Shown here one piece after another: positions 14,966 to 26,400 of a stretch of DNA of 39,860 bases (position 1 is its first letter; each line of letters begins with the position of its first letter). The DNA lies in the NCBI GenBank assembly GCA_003142185.1, contig PLOR01000029.1, forward strand, positions 113,738-153,597, written 5' to 3'. The position numbers and the translations under genes are program-made. Origin of the DNA: Bryobacterales bacterium (GTDB lineage: Bacteria; Acidobacteriota; Terriglobia; Bryobacterales; Bryobacteraceae). The notes beneath the pieces were generated by a model that saw only the letters and a program-made list of their open reading frames with translations, made no database searches and was not told the DNA's origin.

Positions 14966-15629
14966 CTATCTCATGTGCCGGTCAATCAGATAAAGCAGGG
15001 GAAACAGGAAAATCCAGATGATGTCGACAAAGTGCCAGTAGAGGCCGGCGATATCTACCGGAGTCATGTACTCGGCGGTGAACCGGCCGCGCACGGCATG
15101 ATAGAGGAGCCAGGAAAGAATGCCGGCGCCCACCACCATGTGCAGGGCATGCAGGCCGGTCATGACGAAATAGAGCGAGAAGAAGAGCTGCGCCGGTCCC
15201 TGCTCAGCCGCGCCTTCAAAATGGAAGTGCGCGCCAGGAATGTGATGCTCGACGAATTTCTGGTTCCACTCGTACGCTTTGACTCCCAGGAAGACCATGC
15301 CCAGCAGCAGGGTGAGGATCAGGAAAATCACCAGCGCTCTACGCCGCCCGAGTTGCGCCGCACGCACGCCCAACACCATGGTGAAGCTGCTGCACAGCAG
15401 GACCGCCGTGTTGAGCGCACCGATCACCGCGTTCAGCGAGGTCGACGCCATCCCGAACACGACTGGATATGTGTTGCGGTAGATAGTGTAAGCCAGAAAG
15501 AGTCCGCCAAAGAACATCACTTCGGTGACGAGAAAGATCCACATCCCGAAGGCGGAGGATTCTTTCTGCTGCTCGGGGGTATTGAACTGCTCGCGCAACG
15601 CGAGCGATTCCACGGGAGCGTGAGCCTGT

Positions 15630-15637
<8 letters not shown>
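14966..15637 (-). CDS. coxC: cytochrome c oxidase subunit III
   Basis: The 223-residue membrane protein has about five transmembrane helices and the subunit III hallmarks: [18 protein letters not shown] at about 31-48, [14 protein letters not shown] at about 161-174 and [18 protein letters not shown] at about 200-217. It supports proton uptake and stability of the oxidase. The 5' end overlaps coxA by 8 bp and coxD follows after 2 bp. The short five-helix form fits bacterial caa3-type enzymes. Confidence 0.94.
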
Positions 15638-17255
<1,618 letters not shown>

Positions 17256-17259
17256 ATGG

Positions 17260-18264
17260 CTAACGGTTACTGGGCGTAGCGGTGGCGACGCCTGGGTTCA
17301 CGTTGATCTCCGCCGGAGTCGTTCCGGTCCCGGCCGCGGGCGGCGGCACCAGCGATTTGATGTACTCGATGAGCTCTAAGACACCTTCTTCGGTCACCTG
17401 GCCCTGGAAGGTGGGCATCAGCGGCTGATAGCCGGCCACGATCTTCGCGTTCGGCTGCAAGATGGATTCGCGCAGGTAGGCTTCGTCCGCGTTGACAAAC
17501 CGCCCATCCGCGAGCTGCACGCTTCTCCCGAAAAGTCCGACGAGACTCGGGCAGCGGCCCGAGCCATCCGCCTTGTGACAATTGCCGCAAGCCAGGTCCT
17601 GGAACAGCTTCTCGCCGTTTTCGGCCAGCGATCCGAAGGAACGTCCGCCACTGAGCCACGCCTGGTAATCCTGCGGCTCCATGGCGTAAATCCAGCCAGT
17701 CATGCCCGAGTGCTTGGTGCCGCAGTATTCGGCGCAGAACAAATGATACTTACCCGGCTTGGTGGCGGTGAACCAAGTGGTGGAGTAACGGCCGGGCACC
17801 ACGTCCTGCTTGGTGCGGAACGCGGGCACGAAGAAGCTGTGAATGGCATCCTCGGAAGTCATGGTGAGCTTGACCGGCCGACCGACGGGAATGTGCAGCT
17901 CGTTGATTTCGCGCTGCCCCTCCATGTGCTGCAGCTTCCACATCCATTGCTTGGCGACCACATAGATCTGCATGGCGTCTTTGGGCGGGCGGCTTTCCTT
18001 GAAGAATATGTTGGCGCCCCATGCGAACATGATCATGGTCAGTCCGAAAGGAATCACCGACCAGGCGATCTCCAGCGCCAGGCTGGCGTGGATCGGCTTG
18101 GGCAACTCGTTATCCGAGCGCCGCCGGTAACGGATGGCGAAGTAAAAGATAGCCCCGAAAATCAGCACGGTGAAGAACACCGACACGCCGACCAGATAGA
18201 ACAGCAGATGGTCCACGTCGGGAGCGAAAGTCGAGGCCGATTCCGGGAAAAGAGGTAGCTTCAT
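17260..18264 (-). CDS. coxB: cytochrome c oxidase subunit II with fused cytochrome c domain (caa3)
   Basis: The 334 residues comprise two transmembrane helices (about 18-44 and 62-86) and a periplasmic CuA cupredoxin domain. CuA ligands are His142, Cys177, Cys181, His185 and Met188 ([13 protein letters not shown]). A C-terminal class I cytochrome c domain has haem motif CGNCH at 226-230, with a likely Met ligand in the PLMPTF segment. The fusion defines a caa3 oxidase able to take electrons directly from ACIII or a soluble cytochrome. The Pro/Thr-rich tail is probably disordered. The start overlaps the sco stop by four bases. Confidence 0.96.
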   Translation of the reverse strand: MKLPLFPESASTFAPDVDHLLFYLVGVSVFFTVLIFGAIFYFAIRYRRRSDNELPKPIHASLALEIAWSVIPFGLTMIMFAWGANIFFKESRPPKDAMQIYVVAKQWMWKLQHMEGQREINELHIPVGRPVKLTMTSEDAIHSFFVPAFRTKQDVVPGRYSTTWFTATKPGKYHLFCAEYCGTKHSGMTGWIYAMEPQDYQAWLSGGRSFGSLAENGEKLFQDLACGNCHKADGSGRCPSLVGLFGRSVQLADGRFVNADEAYLRESILQPNAKIVAGYQPLMPTFQGQVTEEGVLELIEYIKSLVPPPAAGTGTTPAEINVNPGVATATPSNR

Positions 18265-19157
18265 ATTCTTGCTTGTCCAGCCTGCCTCAAACTCTGCGGC
18301 CGCCCGCGCGAATCGCGACGCAAAGCGATTACGATTGCCATTCCGCCCACTAACAGAAAAGCCGCGGCCGTAATCCGCAGCAGGTTCATAGCGACCGCGC
18401 CGTACTTACCGGTCGCCGGGTCGTAGTGGAAACAGAACAGGAGAACTTCATCGACCGGCGTGCCGATCTTATTGTGCGACGCCTCGACTAATCCCAGACG
18501 GATATCGCGCGGCGAATACTCGACGCCGTAGAAATACTTCGACACCCTGCCCTCCGGAGTCAGAATCATGATGGCGCTGGCGTGCGCGTATTGGTCGGTC
18601 TTAGGATCGTACTTATAATGGAACCCGATGGCATCGGTCAGCGCGCGCACGTTAGCCTCGTCGCCGGTGAGAAAGTGCCAGCCATTGGCGGTGTTGGACC
18701 GGCGATAGCGGCGCAGATAGTTCTGCTTCTTCGCCGCCGCCAATTCGGCGGTGTCTTTGGGATCGAAGCTGACCGCGATCACTTCAAAGTCCTTGCCCGG
18801 ATCGAGCGAAAGCACTTTCAACGCGCTCACCATGCCGCTGAGAATCTGGGTACATAGCATCGGGCAGCGGTAATAGACCGGCGCCAGAAGCACAGGCTTG
18901 CCGGAATGGAAAAACGAGGACAGCGGGACCTCACGGCCGGCTTCGTCGCGCAGAACGGTCGAGAGCGGAACCTGCGCATCCAAGCGCTGATCGATGCCGA
19001 CTCCGAGCAGCGAGCCCGGCAGAACCGGCTTCAGGTTGGAATCCTGCAAGCTGTAAGAAGGTTGCATGGGCGCGGGCTGGCCGGGTTGCGCGAGCGCGGC
19101 GGCAGCGAAGAGAGAGCCGGCGCAGAGTGCCTGCGCGATTGCGATGTTGCGATTCAT
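18261..19157 (-). CDS. sco: SCO1/SenC-family copper chaperone
   Basis: The 298-residue exported protein has an N-terminal signal sequence (about 5-23) and a thioredoxin-like SCO domain. Copper-binding Cys98 and Cys102 lie in YYRCPMLCTQIL, and YAHASAIMILTPEG contains the probable third ligand His. One C-terminal transmembrane helix (about 262-282) anchors it, an arrangement seen in SCO proteins of ACIII-linked operons. It delivers copper to, or reduces, the CuA site of CoxB. It overlaps its neighbours by four bases on both sides, which fits co-expression with the subunit it matures. Confidence 0.92.
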   Translation of the reverse strand: MNRNIAIAQALCAGSLFAAAALAQPGQPAPMQPSYSLQDSNLKPVLPGSLLGVGIDQRLDAQVPLSTVLRDEAGREVPLSSFFHSGKPVLLAPVYYRCPMLCTQILSGMVSALKVLSLDPGKDFEVIAVSFDPKDTAELAAAKKQNYLRRYRRSNTANGWHFLTGDEANVRALTDAIGFHYKYDPKTDQYAHASAIMILTPEGRVSKYFYGVEYSPRDIRLGLVEASHNKIGTPVDEVLLFCFHYDPATGKYGAVAMNLLRITAAAFLLVGGMAIVIALRRDSRGRPQSLRQAGQARI

Positions 19158-19741
19158 TTCGTCTTCCCCTTCGGCGCTTCCACCATGGGCGCGGGCGTAG
19201 TGGTTACCAGTCCTTCAGGGATTTGGCCGGCTAGCGGGCCGCCGGGTGGTTGCATCTTGGGACCAAGGCCGGATGCGGTGGGAAGGCTGACGCCGGCGGC
19301 GGCGGTTTGAGGTTCCTGAGTTTGCCGCGCGGGCAGATGGCTCGCGGCCAGCAGATCGATGGCCTGGCCGATCGGAATCCGCACGATGCCATGCTCGCGA
19401 TCCACCCAGCCGTAACTCGTCAGTATCTGGCTCTCGGCCGCGCGCTGCGCCGCCAGGTCTTGGGTTTCGGTAACTTCCAACTGCGGCGCGGGCGGCAGGT
19501 GGCGGGCGTCCAAGGTGAGGGACTGCGTGGCGCGGGGCAGCACTCCACCATACTTCCCTTCAAAATAGCGGAACATCGCGAACACCAAGCCAAACGATGC
19601 GATGCACATCAGCAGCAGCGCGATGGCGAATTTGCTGAGCGCCCACACGTCTGCGTCGGTGCGCTCGTGGCGCTGCTCGGGGCGGCTCAGATCGACAGGG
19701 GCGTCCGGTTCGGCGTGTTGTGCGTGCTTATTCTCGGCCAT
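19154..19741 (-). CDS. small single-pass membrane protein between actF and sco
   Basis: From the ATG at 19741 the protein has 195 residues; a GTG at 19756 would add five. The charged N-terminus (1-30) is cytoplasmic, one helix spans about 36-59 (KFAIALLLMCIASFGLVFAM), and the periplasmic part contains a YGWVDREHGIVRIPIGQAID motif (about 130-150). A long Pro/Gly/Ala tail follows. Proteins with this motif recur in ACIII-oxidase operons of Acidobacteriota (recalled, not searched). It overlaps actF and sco, so it is likely an assembly factor or accessory subunit of the supercomplex. The function is not established. Confidence 0.8.
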   Translation of the reverse strand: MAENKHAQHAEPDAPVDLSRPEQRHERTDADVWALSKFAIALLLMCIASFGLVFAMFRYFEGKYGGVLPRATQSLTLDARHLPPAPQLEVTETQDLAAQRAAESQILTSYGWVDREHGIVRIPIGQAIDLLAASHLPARQTQEPQTAAAGVSLPTASGLGPKMQPPGGPLAGQIPEGLVTTTPAPMVEAPKGKTK

Positions 19742-20930
19742 GTTCCAAAGCCTCACTCAGGTGCGGATCGTGGAGCGGCAGCAACGGCCGTTTTTCCAAT
19801 TGGCGGAGGAAGTAGGCCAGCCAGATGCCAACCAACCCGAGCACGGCGGTGAAATCCATCCAGCTCAGGCCGAAGGAGCCTTTTAGAAAATCCGGCGCTA
19901 CTTCCCAGTAAATGTCGACCACCCGCATCAGCAGAACGAACAACGCAATGTTGCGCAGCAGTTTGAAATTGCGCTTCAGATCGCGCGACAGCAGCAGGGC
20001 GAAAGGCAGGGCGAAGTGACCGATGACGATCGCGAGGCCCACCCACTGCCAGCCGCCGTGCAGTCGCACCAGGTACCAGGGAATTTCCTCGGGCAGGTTG
20101 CCGGCCCAAATGATGAGGAACTGCGAAAACGAAAAATACGCCCATAGCATCACCAGCGCGAACATCAGCTTGCCCAGGTCGTGCAGATGGCGCGGGGTGA
20201 CCACATCCACCATCGGCTTGTGCGCGGCCAGAAACACGATAACGGCAATCAGGAAGGCCATCGAGGAAAGCGCCTGGCCGGCGATCATCAGCAAGCCATA
20301 CATGGTGGAGTACCAGCGCGGGTCGATCGAAAGAACCCAATCGGTGGCCATGAAGGTGACGGCCAGACCGAAGAAAATGAGTCCCGGACCCGCCAGCGCG
20401 CCCATCTTGCGGCGCGGCGTCTGGCCGCCCTCCCTGTCTTCGATGGCCGACCACCGGTTAAAGAACCAGGAAAGGAAGCACCAGCCGCCGAGATAAATCA
20501 ATGCACGAATGGTGAAGAACGGGACGTTGAGATATGGCTGCTTGTGGCGGAGAAACTCATCGGCTCTTACTAAGTCGGAGTGCGACCATGGGTATAGGTT
20601 GCGAATGCCGATGAAGATGGGGATGAACAGCAGCAGCACCAGCGGCAGCGTCCGCGCGGCGGCTTCGGCCGGGCGGCGTATGATGACGCCCCAAGCGCCG
20701 CCGGTGAGATACTGCACCATTAACCACGCCAGGCTGCCGGCAGCGAGGCCCACCACAAAAAGATAAGACCAGAGCCAGGAACGGTAGAACTGGTTGGGAG
20801 ACACCAGGAACAAGCCCGCCACCGTGGCCAGCACACCAACGGCGCCAAAAACCGCGAAGCGCGTGCGCCATTGCCGCATGGTGTCGCGAAGCTCGTCCGT
20901 GACCTGGAAGCCGGTTGCCTGCGCGATCAC
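19728..20930 (-). CDS. actF: alternative complex III membrane subunit ActF (quinone-binding, NrfD-like relative)
   Basis: The 400-residue protein has about ten transmembrane helices. Recognisable stretches include SPNQFYRSWLWSYLF, FLRHKQPYLN, the LSIDPRWYSTMYG segment typical of ActF, and the helix AYFSFSQFLIIWAGNLPEE. In the known ACIII structures ActF and ActC are related bundles that hold quinol near the Fe-S subunit. The gene overlaps actE by four bases and the next small gene by 14 bp. Length and order match ACIII operons of other phyla. Confidence 0.92.
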   Translation of the reverse strand: MIAQATGFQVTDELRDTMRQWRTRFAVFGAVGVLATVAGLFLVSPNQFYRSWLWSYLFVVGLAAGSLAWLMVQYLTGGAWGVIIRRPAEAAARTLPLVLLLFIPIFIGIRNLYPWSHSDLVRADEFLRHKQPYLNVPFFTIRALIYLGGWCFLSWFFNRWSAIEDREGGQTPRRKMGALAGPGLIFFGLAVTFMATDWVLSIDPRWYSTMYGLLMIAGQALSSMAFLIAVIVFLAAHKPMVDVVTPRHLHDLGKLMFALVMLWAYFSFSQFLIIWAGNLPEEIPWYLVRLHGGWQWVGLAIVIGHFALPFALLLSRDLKRNFKLLRNIALFVLLMRVVDIYWEVAPDFLKGSFGLSWMDFTAVLGLVGIWLAYFLRQLEKRPLLPLHDPHLSEALEHGRE

Positions 20931-21568
20931 TGTCCGCCCTCCTGGCTCAGCCGCGCTTTGGCGTCGGCGGGAATGTCATTGATGGAAGCGTTCTGGCTAA
21001 GTTGGAGCGCGCGGATATAAGTAACGATGGCCCAGCGGTCGACGGGCTGAATTTGAGCCGAGTAATCGGGCATGGCGCCGAATCCGTTGGTGATGACGTC
21101 ATAGAGATAGCCCGCAGGAACCTGGCGCAGGCGGTCGATGTGATAGGACGGCGGATGGCGGAAGCCGCGCCGCACGATGCGGCCGTTGCCGGTGCCCAGA
21201 GAATCGTGACAGGGCGTGCAGTAAATGTTGAAGCGGTCCTGGCCACGCTCGACGACTTCCTTAGTAACCGGGAAAGGAAACTCGGGCGTAAACTTACCGT
21301 CCGGACCTTTGCCCGTGTAGTAAGCGGCGTCGTCATCCAGGTGGCCGCGCGCTACTGTGCCTTCGATCAGCGGACGCGCCGAACGGCCGTCGGCGAAGAA
21401 ATCGGTGGGCCGCAGCGGAATATATTTCGGCTGGTCGTGCATGTCCTGGCGGCAGGCTGCGGTTGCGGCGGCTACAAGGAGCATGACCGAGATGAAAAAT
21501 CGTTTTGTAAGAAGCCGCCCGCAAGCGGGCGTTGGCAAGCTAAAGCATGCCCCACCTTTAGTGCGCAA
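20927..21568 (-). CDS. actE: alternative complex III monohaem cytochrome c lipoprotein ActE
   Basis: As a 213-residue frame from a TTG at 21568, it has a hydrophobic lipoprotein signal ending ATAAC (lipid Cys39) and one class I haem motif CTPCH at 117-121 with likely axial Met166 (GAMPDY). ActE passes electrons from the complex to the oxidase. The true start is unclear. Possible starts are the TTG at 21568, a TTG at 21538 or an ATG at 21484, the last giving a signal without basic residues. The first 20 codons coincide with a hairpin repeat (21531-21555) inserted at the actD-actE junction, so the repeat may supply part of the signal peptide. Confidence 0.88.
   Translation of the reverse strand: MRTKGGACFSLPTPACGRLLTKRFFISVMLLVAAATAACRQDMHDQPKYIPLRPTDFFADGRSARPLIEGTVARGHLDDDAAYYTGKGPDGKFTPEFPFPVTKEVVERGQDRFNIYCTPCHDSLGTGNGRIVRRGFRHPPSYHIDRLRQVPAGYLYDVITNGFGAMPDYSAQIQPVDRWAIVTYIRALQLSQNASINDIPADAKARLSQEGGQ
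21531..21555 (-). repeat. family A hairpin repeat at the actD-actE junction
   Basis: Read on the minus strand it starts GTGGGGCATGC, has a TTTA loop, and closes with GCTTGCCAAC. It is followed at once by a second small hairpin (CCCGC / GCGGG around 21518-21530). It shares the GTGGGGCA and TGCCAAC ends with the copies at 679 and 39409. It sits inside the 5' part of the actE frame. Confidence 0.65.
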
Positions 21569-22094
21569 CTTCGGATACCTCCGTGGGCTCCAGAGTTCCT
21601 AGAAATTGACTGGTCTGGGCCGGATCGAACAGCGGGTCGGCGGCCTCGATGCACAGAAAAAAACGGTTGCGGCTGGCGGCGCTGAATCGCGGCACGTTGA
21701 ACACAGGATGATATGGCATGGGCAGCCCGCACAGCGCCATCATGCCCAACACAGCCGAAAGCGAGGCGAACAGAATCGTCAGCTCGAAGGTGATGATGAT
21801 GAACGAAGGCCAACTGTTGAGCGGGCGCCCGGCGATGTTGATCGGAAAGTATATTACCGCGATCCAGTATTGCAAAAAGAAGCCGGTGAGGCCGCCGATA
21901 ACTCCGCCGGCCAGCACAATCAGCGGCAGTTTGTTCTTGTGCAGGTGCAGCGCATCGGTCAGTTCCTCGATGGGAAACGGAGAGTAGGCGTCCAGTTTGC
22001 GGTACCCCTTTGCGCGGGCCGCGCGTGCGGCGCTCACTAAGGCCGATGGGTTATCGAACTCGGCCATCACTCCGTAGATGCCTTGCTCGCTCAA
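21558..22094 (-). CDS. actD: alternative complex III subunit ActD (DUF3341)
   Basis: The 178-residue protein matches DUF3341. It has the N-terminal segment YGVMAEFDNPSALVSAARAA, then GYRKLDAYSPFPIEEL, two transmembrane helices (about 57-77 and 90-115) and a C-terminal RFSAASRNRFFLCIEA. ActD is a small integral subunit of ACIII. It overlaps actC by four bases and ends inside the 5' part of the actE frame. Length and order are standard. Confidence 0.93.
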   Translation of the reverse strand: MSEQGIYGVMAEFDNPSALVSAARAARAKGYRKLDAYSPFPIEELTDALHLHKNKLPLIVLAGGVIGGLTGFFLQYWIAVIYFPINIAGRPLNSWPSFIIITFELTILFASLSAVLGMMALCGLPMPYHPVFNVPRFSAASRNRFFLCIEAADPLFDPAQTSQFLGTLEPTEVSEVAH

Positions 22095-23479
22095 CGCTTC
22101 CCCTCCTTGCTAACTTTGGCCTGCGGCAGCAGCGTCCGCACTTCAAAGATGGAAATCATCGGCAGCGCGCGCACAAACAGGAAGAACAGGAACAGGAACA
22201 GGCCGATGGTACCCAGGTAGGTGGCCCAATCCCAGCGGGTGGCCTGGAAGATTCCCCACGAGGAGGGCAGAAAATCCTGCGCCAGGCTGCTGACGATGAT
22301 CATGAACCGCTCCAGCCACATGCCGACCAGCACCACGATCGACGCAATGAACAGCAACACCGGGCTGCTACGCACGCGCTTGAACCAGAGGAACTGCGGC
22401 GCCACGATGTTACACGCCACCAGCGACCAATATTGGATGGCGTACGGCCCCGTCATGCGGTGCCAGAAGGCGGCCTGTTCATACGTGTTCCCGCCGTACC
22501 ATGCGCCGAATAACTCCAACATATATGCGTAAGCTACAATCCAGCCGGTGGCCAGCATGATCTTGCCGCAGTTATCCAGGTGCTTATCGGTGATGAGACC
22601 CTGCAGGCCGTAAACGGAGCGCAGCGGAATCGCCAGAGCCAGCACCATCGCGAAGCCGGAGTAGATGGCGCCGGCCACGAAGTAAGGCGGAAAAAAGGTG
22701 CTGTGCCAGCCGGGCACGATGGCGATGGTAAAGTCGAAGCTCACCACCGTGTGCACCGAAAGCACCAGCGGCGTGGCCAGGCCAGCCAGCAACAGAGTAG
22801 CGGTTTCGTACACGCTCCAGTGGCGCGCCGAACCGCGCCATCCCATCGCCAGGATGCCATAAATGGCGCGGCCGATGGGGTTCTTGGTGCGGTCGCGCAG
22901 CGTGCCTAGGTCAGGCATCAGGCCGACGAACCAGAACAGCAGTGACACGGTGGCATAAGTCGAGACCGCGAACACATCCCACACCAAAGGGCTGCGGAAC
23001 TGCGGCTCGATGCCCATCGTGTTGGGATACGGCATCATCCAATAGAACAGCCACGGGCGGCCCATGTGCAGCAGCGGAAACATGCCAGCGCAGGCCACCG
23101 CAAACAGCGTCATGGCCTCGGCGAACCGGTTGATCGAGTTTCGCCAGCTCTGGTTGAGCAGCAGCAGGATGGCCGAAATCAGCGTGCCGGCGTGGCCGAT
23201 TCCGATCCACCACACGAAATTGGTGATGGCGAAGCCCCACATCACCGGCGTGCGAATGCCCCAGATGCCCACGCCCTTGGCCAGCAGAACGGTCACCGCC
23301 AGCAGGAAAAGCATCAGCAGCGAGCCGCCGAAACCGAACGCCGCGAACCAGAACAGCGGCGTCTTCCGCGTCAGCACCACGCTCGAAATCTGATCGGTGA
23401 TGGTGGAGAACGTGTAGCCTGGAGCGATGATCTCGCCCGGTGCGGGCTTTTCGACTACGATCTGTTGGTCGTCTGCCAT
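22091..23479 (-). CDS. actC: alternative complex III membrane subunit ActC (NrfD-like)
   Basis: From the ATG at 23479 the protein has 462 residues; a TTG at 23497 is in frame but less likely. About ten helices are present, with the NrfD/PsrC-type signatures WGFAITNFVWWIGIGHAGT, WRNSINRFAEAMTLFAV and YFVAGAIYSGFAMVL. ActC contacts the Fe-S protein ActB and forms a quinol site. The gene begins 7 bp after the actB stop, with GAGGA just upstream, and overlaps actD by four bases. Confidence 0.94.
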   Translation of the reverse strand: MADDQQIVVEKPAPGEIIAPGYTFSTITDQISSVVLTRKTPLFWFAAFGFGGSLLMLFLLAVTVLLAKGVGIWGIRTPVMWGFAITNFVWWIGIGHAGTLISAILLLLNQSWRNSINRFAEAMTLFAVACAGMFPLLHMGRPWLFYWMMPYPNTMGIEPQFRSPLVWDVFAVSTYATVSLLFWFVGLMPDLGTLRDRTKNPIGRAIYGILAMGWRGSARHWSVYETATLLLAGLATPLVLSVHTVVSFDFTIAIVPGWHSTFFPPYFVAGAIYSGFAMVLALAIPLRSVYGLQGLITDKHLDNCGKIMLATGWIVAYAYMLELFGAWYGGNTYEQAAFWHRMTGPYAIQYWSLVACNIVAPQFLWFKRVRSSPVLLFIASIVVLVGMWLERFMIIVSSLAQDFLPSSWGIFQATRWDWATYLGTIGLFLFLFFLFVRALPMISIFEVRTLLPQAKVSKEGKR

Positions 23480-23486
23480 CGCGATG

Positions 23487-26400
23487 CTAGTCCTCAATCT
23501 CCGGGTTGGGGTTGCGCAGCGCCGCCAGGTAAGTGGTGCGCGGCCGCGTGTTCAGGTCGGCCAGCATGCCGTAATTCCGCTTCTCGGCTTTCATCTGCGA
23601 TACCCGGCTGTTGGGGTCGTTGATGTCGCCGAAGACGATCGCCTCGGCCGGGCAGGTGGCCTGACAGGCTGTCTGTATCTCGCCATCCTTCACTTTGCGG
23701 TTCTGCTTTTCGGCGTCGATCTTGGCCGAATTGATGCGCTGCACGCAGTAAGTACACTTTTCCATCACGCCGCGGCTGCGCACGGTCACGTCCGGGTTAC
23801 GCAGTAACTTGAGGCTGGGAGTTTCGAAATCCGAAAACAGGTAGAAATTGAATCGCCGCACTTTGTAGGGGCAATTATTGGAGCAGTAGCGCGTTCCGAC
23901 GCAGCGGTTGTACACCATGTCGTTGAGCCCTTCGGCGCTGTGCGTGGTGGCTTGCACCGGGCACACTAGCTCACAGGGAGCATTTTCGCACTGCTGGCAC
24001 GGCACCGGCTGGTTGTATATTTCGGGGTCGTGCGGCGATCCGCTGTAATAGGAATCCACGCGCAGCCAATGCATGGCGCGTCCGCGCCGCACCTGGTCTT
24101 TGCCCACCACCGCGATGTTGTTTTCCGCCTGGCACGCTACCACGCACGCGCTGCATCCGGTGCAGGCGTTCAGATCGATGGCCATGCCCCAGGCGTGGCC
24201 CGGGTAGCTCCAGCCAGGATAGATCGTCAGGGCTGGTGGTGGATCCTCAGCGCCTTCGTGCACTGACGCCGGGTTCTTCAGATAGTCGGCGAGATCCCCG
24301 GCGCGCACGATATGCCGTTTGGGATCGAGCGCATGCTCGTTCTGCGTGGTGGCGAGCAAGTAGGATCCGGCGGTCTTCTTGGCCGCGAGGCCGGTATCGT
24401 TCCACAGCGCTTTGGCGGTGCGCAGGCCGTAAGGATTGAAGCCGGCGCCGGTGCCGGCGCGGCCGGCTTTGGTTCTGCCGTAGCCCAGGTGAACCGTGAC
24501 GGAACCATCCGCGCAGCCTGGCTGCGCCCACACCGGTGCGCGCAGCGTGCGGCCCTGATAAGTGAGCTCCACCATCGGCACGCCATCGTAACCGGCGTTC
24601 AGCGTTTCTTTGTACACGCCCAATTGGTTGGCCGTCGCCGGGCTCATGATGGCGGCGTTGTCCCAAGTGATTTTGGTGATGGGCTTAGGCAGTTCCTGCA
24701 GCCAGCCGAGGTTGGCGAAGCGGCCATCGTAAATCGTCGGATCGGGACGGAAAACGATTTCCAGCTTGCCTTCCAACCGGTACTTGTGCGCCGGCGTGGC
24801 CAAGGCCGCTCCGTTAATGGCGGGCGTTTTGGTGGGCAGCGCCGAGCCGGCTACCACGCCATCGTGCACCGCGCGCCGCCACCAGGATTCGAAATCGGCG
24901 CCATTATGCTGCGCCGCCCAGTACCCCTTGACGATTTCATGTCCACCCATTTCCGGCGCTTCCAGGAACATCTGCAACACCTGGTACGCAGAGCGCCCGT
25001 CGTAGAGCGGCTGAATGAGCGGCTGCTGGATGGTGACCGAACCATCGAAAGCGCGCGCGTCGCCCCAGCTTTCCAGATAATGCGCTTCCGGCAAACTCCA
25101 CTGGCATACCGCGGTTGTCTCGTCTTCGTAAAGGCTCAGGTGCGCGCGCACGCGAGCTTTTTCGATGCGGTCGGCCAGACCCAGTTCCACCGGCGCGTTG
25201 AAGACCGGGTTTCCACCGAGAATCAGTAGCAGGTCCACTGCACCCGAATCCAGATCGCTGACCAGATCCTCGAGCGAGGCCACATGGTCCACCGGGCTGG
25301 CTTCGATGGAATCGGTGGAGAAAACCGTTTTCCCCACGTTGCCGAGTTTCGCGTTCATCGCATGGGCCAGGGCGTGGACGATGGGCGGTTGGAATTCGCC
25401 CGCGATCACGAGGCTGGCGCCCTGGTTGTGCATCAGATCCTTGACCAGGCCGCCCATCCACTTATTGATGTCGCCGTTGTCGCTTTGCTTCGGGCCTTGG
25501 GCAACGCCCAGACCGGCGGCCAGCAGCCACGCGAATTCTTCCACGTCGCCGGCGCGCAGCGGCAGCCGGTGATCCGCCTTGCTGCCGGTGGGCGTGGGCA
25601 TAGGCTCCACCACGTAGAGCCGGTTCATGGTGGTGTTGGCGCCTTCCACGCGCCGCCGCGCCGCAAACTGGCGCGCGTAGCGCAGGCTGGCTTCGCCGGA
25701 CGCCAGGAAATCCGCATCCAGCGAGACGATTACGTTGGCGTTCGAAACGTTGTAATAGGTGTGGACCGGCTGGCCGAATGCCAGCATGGCGCCGGTGCGC
25801 GCGCTATGCGGCCCGGCCGGTTCCCACTGGTGCCACTTGGAGGCGGGAAACAGCTTCTGAATCGCCGCGAGCTGGTCCGCCATCGCCGGCGACGTCACGG
25901 TTTCGGTGAGGATGCGGATGCCGGCCCCGCCGCTCGCGCGCTGTTGCTCGATCAAGCCGCGCAGCATTCCCAGGAAATCCGCCCAGGAGCGAATCTCGCC
26001 ATCTTGATACAACGTGCGGCTGCGGTCCGGATCGTACAATTGCAGCACCGAAGCCTGGCCGAATGCATCGAGAGCGCCCAGCGTGGCCGGGTGCTCCGGG
26101 TTGCCTTCCACTTTGGTGGGACGGCCTTCGTGGCTCTCTACCAGAACCCCATTGGCCACGCCGCCCAGCGTGGTCGCGGTGGCGTAGAACAGCGGCTTGC
26201 CGGGAATCAGATCTTCCGGCTGCCGCACGTAGGGCATGATGTGCTCGGTGGGCTGGCGTGTGCAGGCGGTCAGCCCGGCCAGCGCCAGCGACGCGCCCAT
26301 CATCTTTAGGAAGTTGCGGCGCCCATCGACCTCGTTTTCGTCGTCGGCCCAGCCGATGGCCTGGCGGGGAAACTCGCGCTGCAACAAATCCTCGAACTCG

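Noticed and set aside
25284-26309. Open plus-strand frame (341 codons) opposite actB
   Set aside because: The actB frame carries clear Fe-S and Tat motifs; the opposite frame is Arg/Gly/His-rich without domains.
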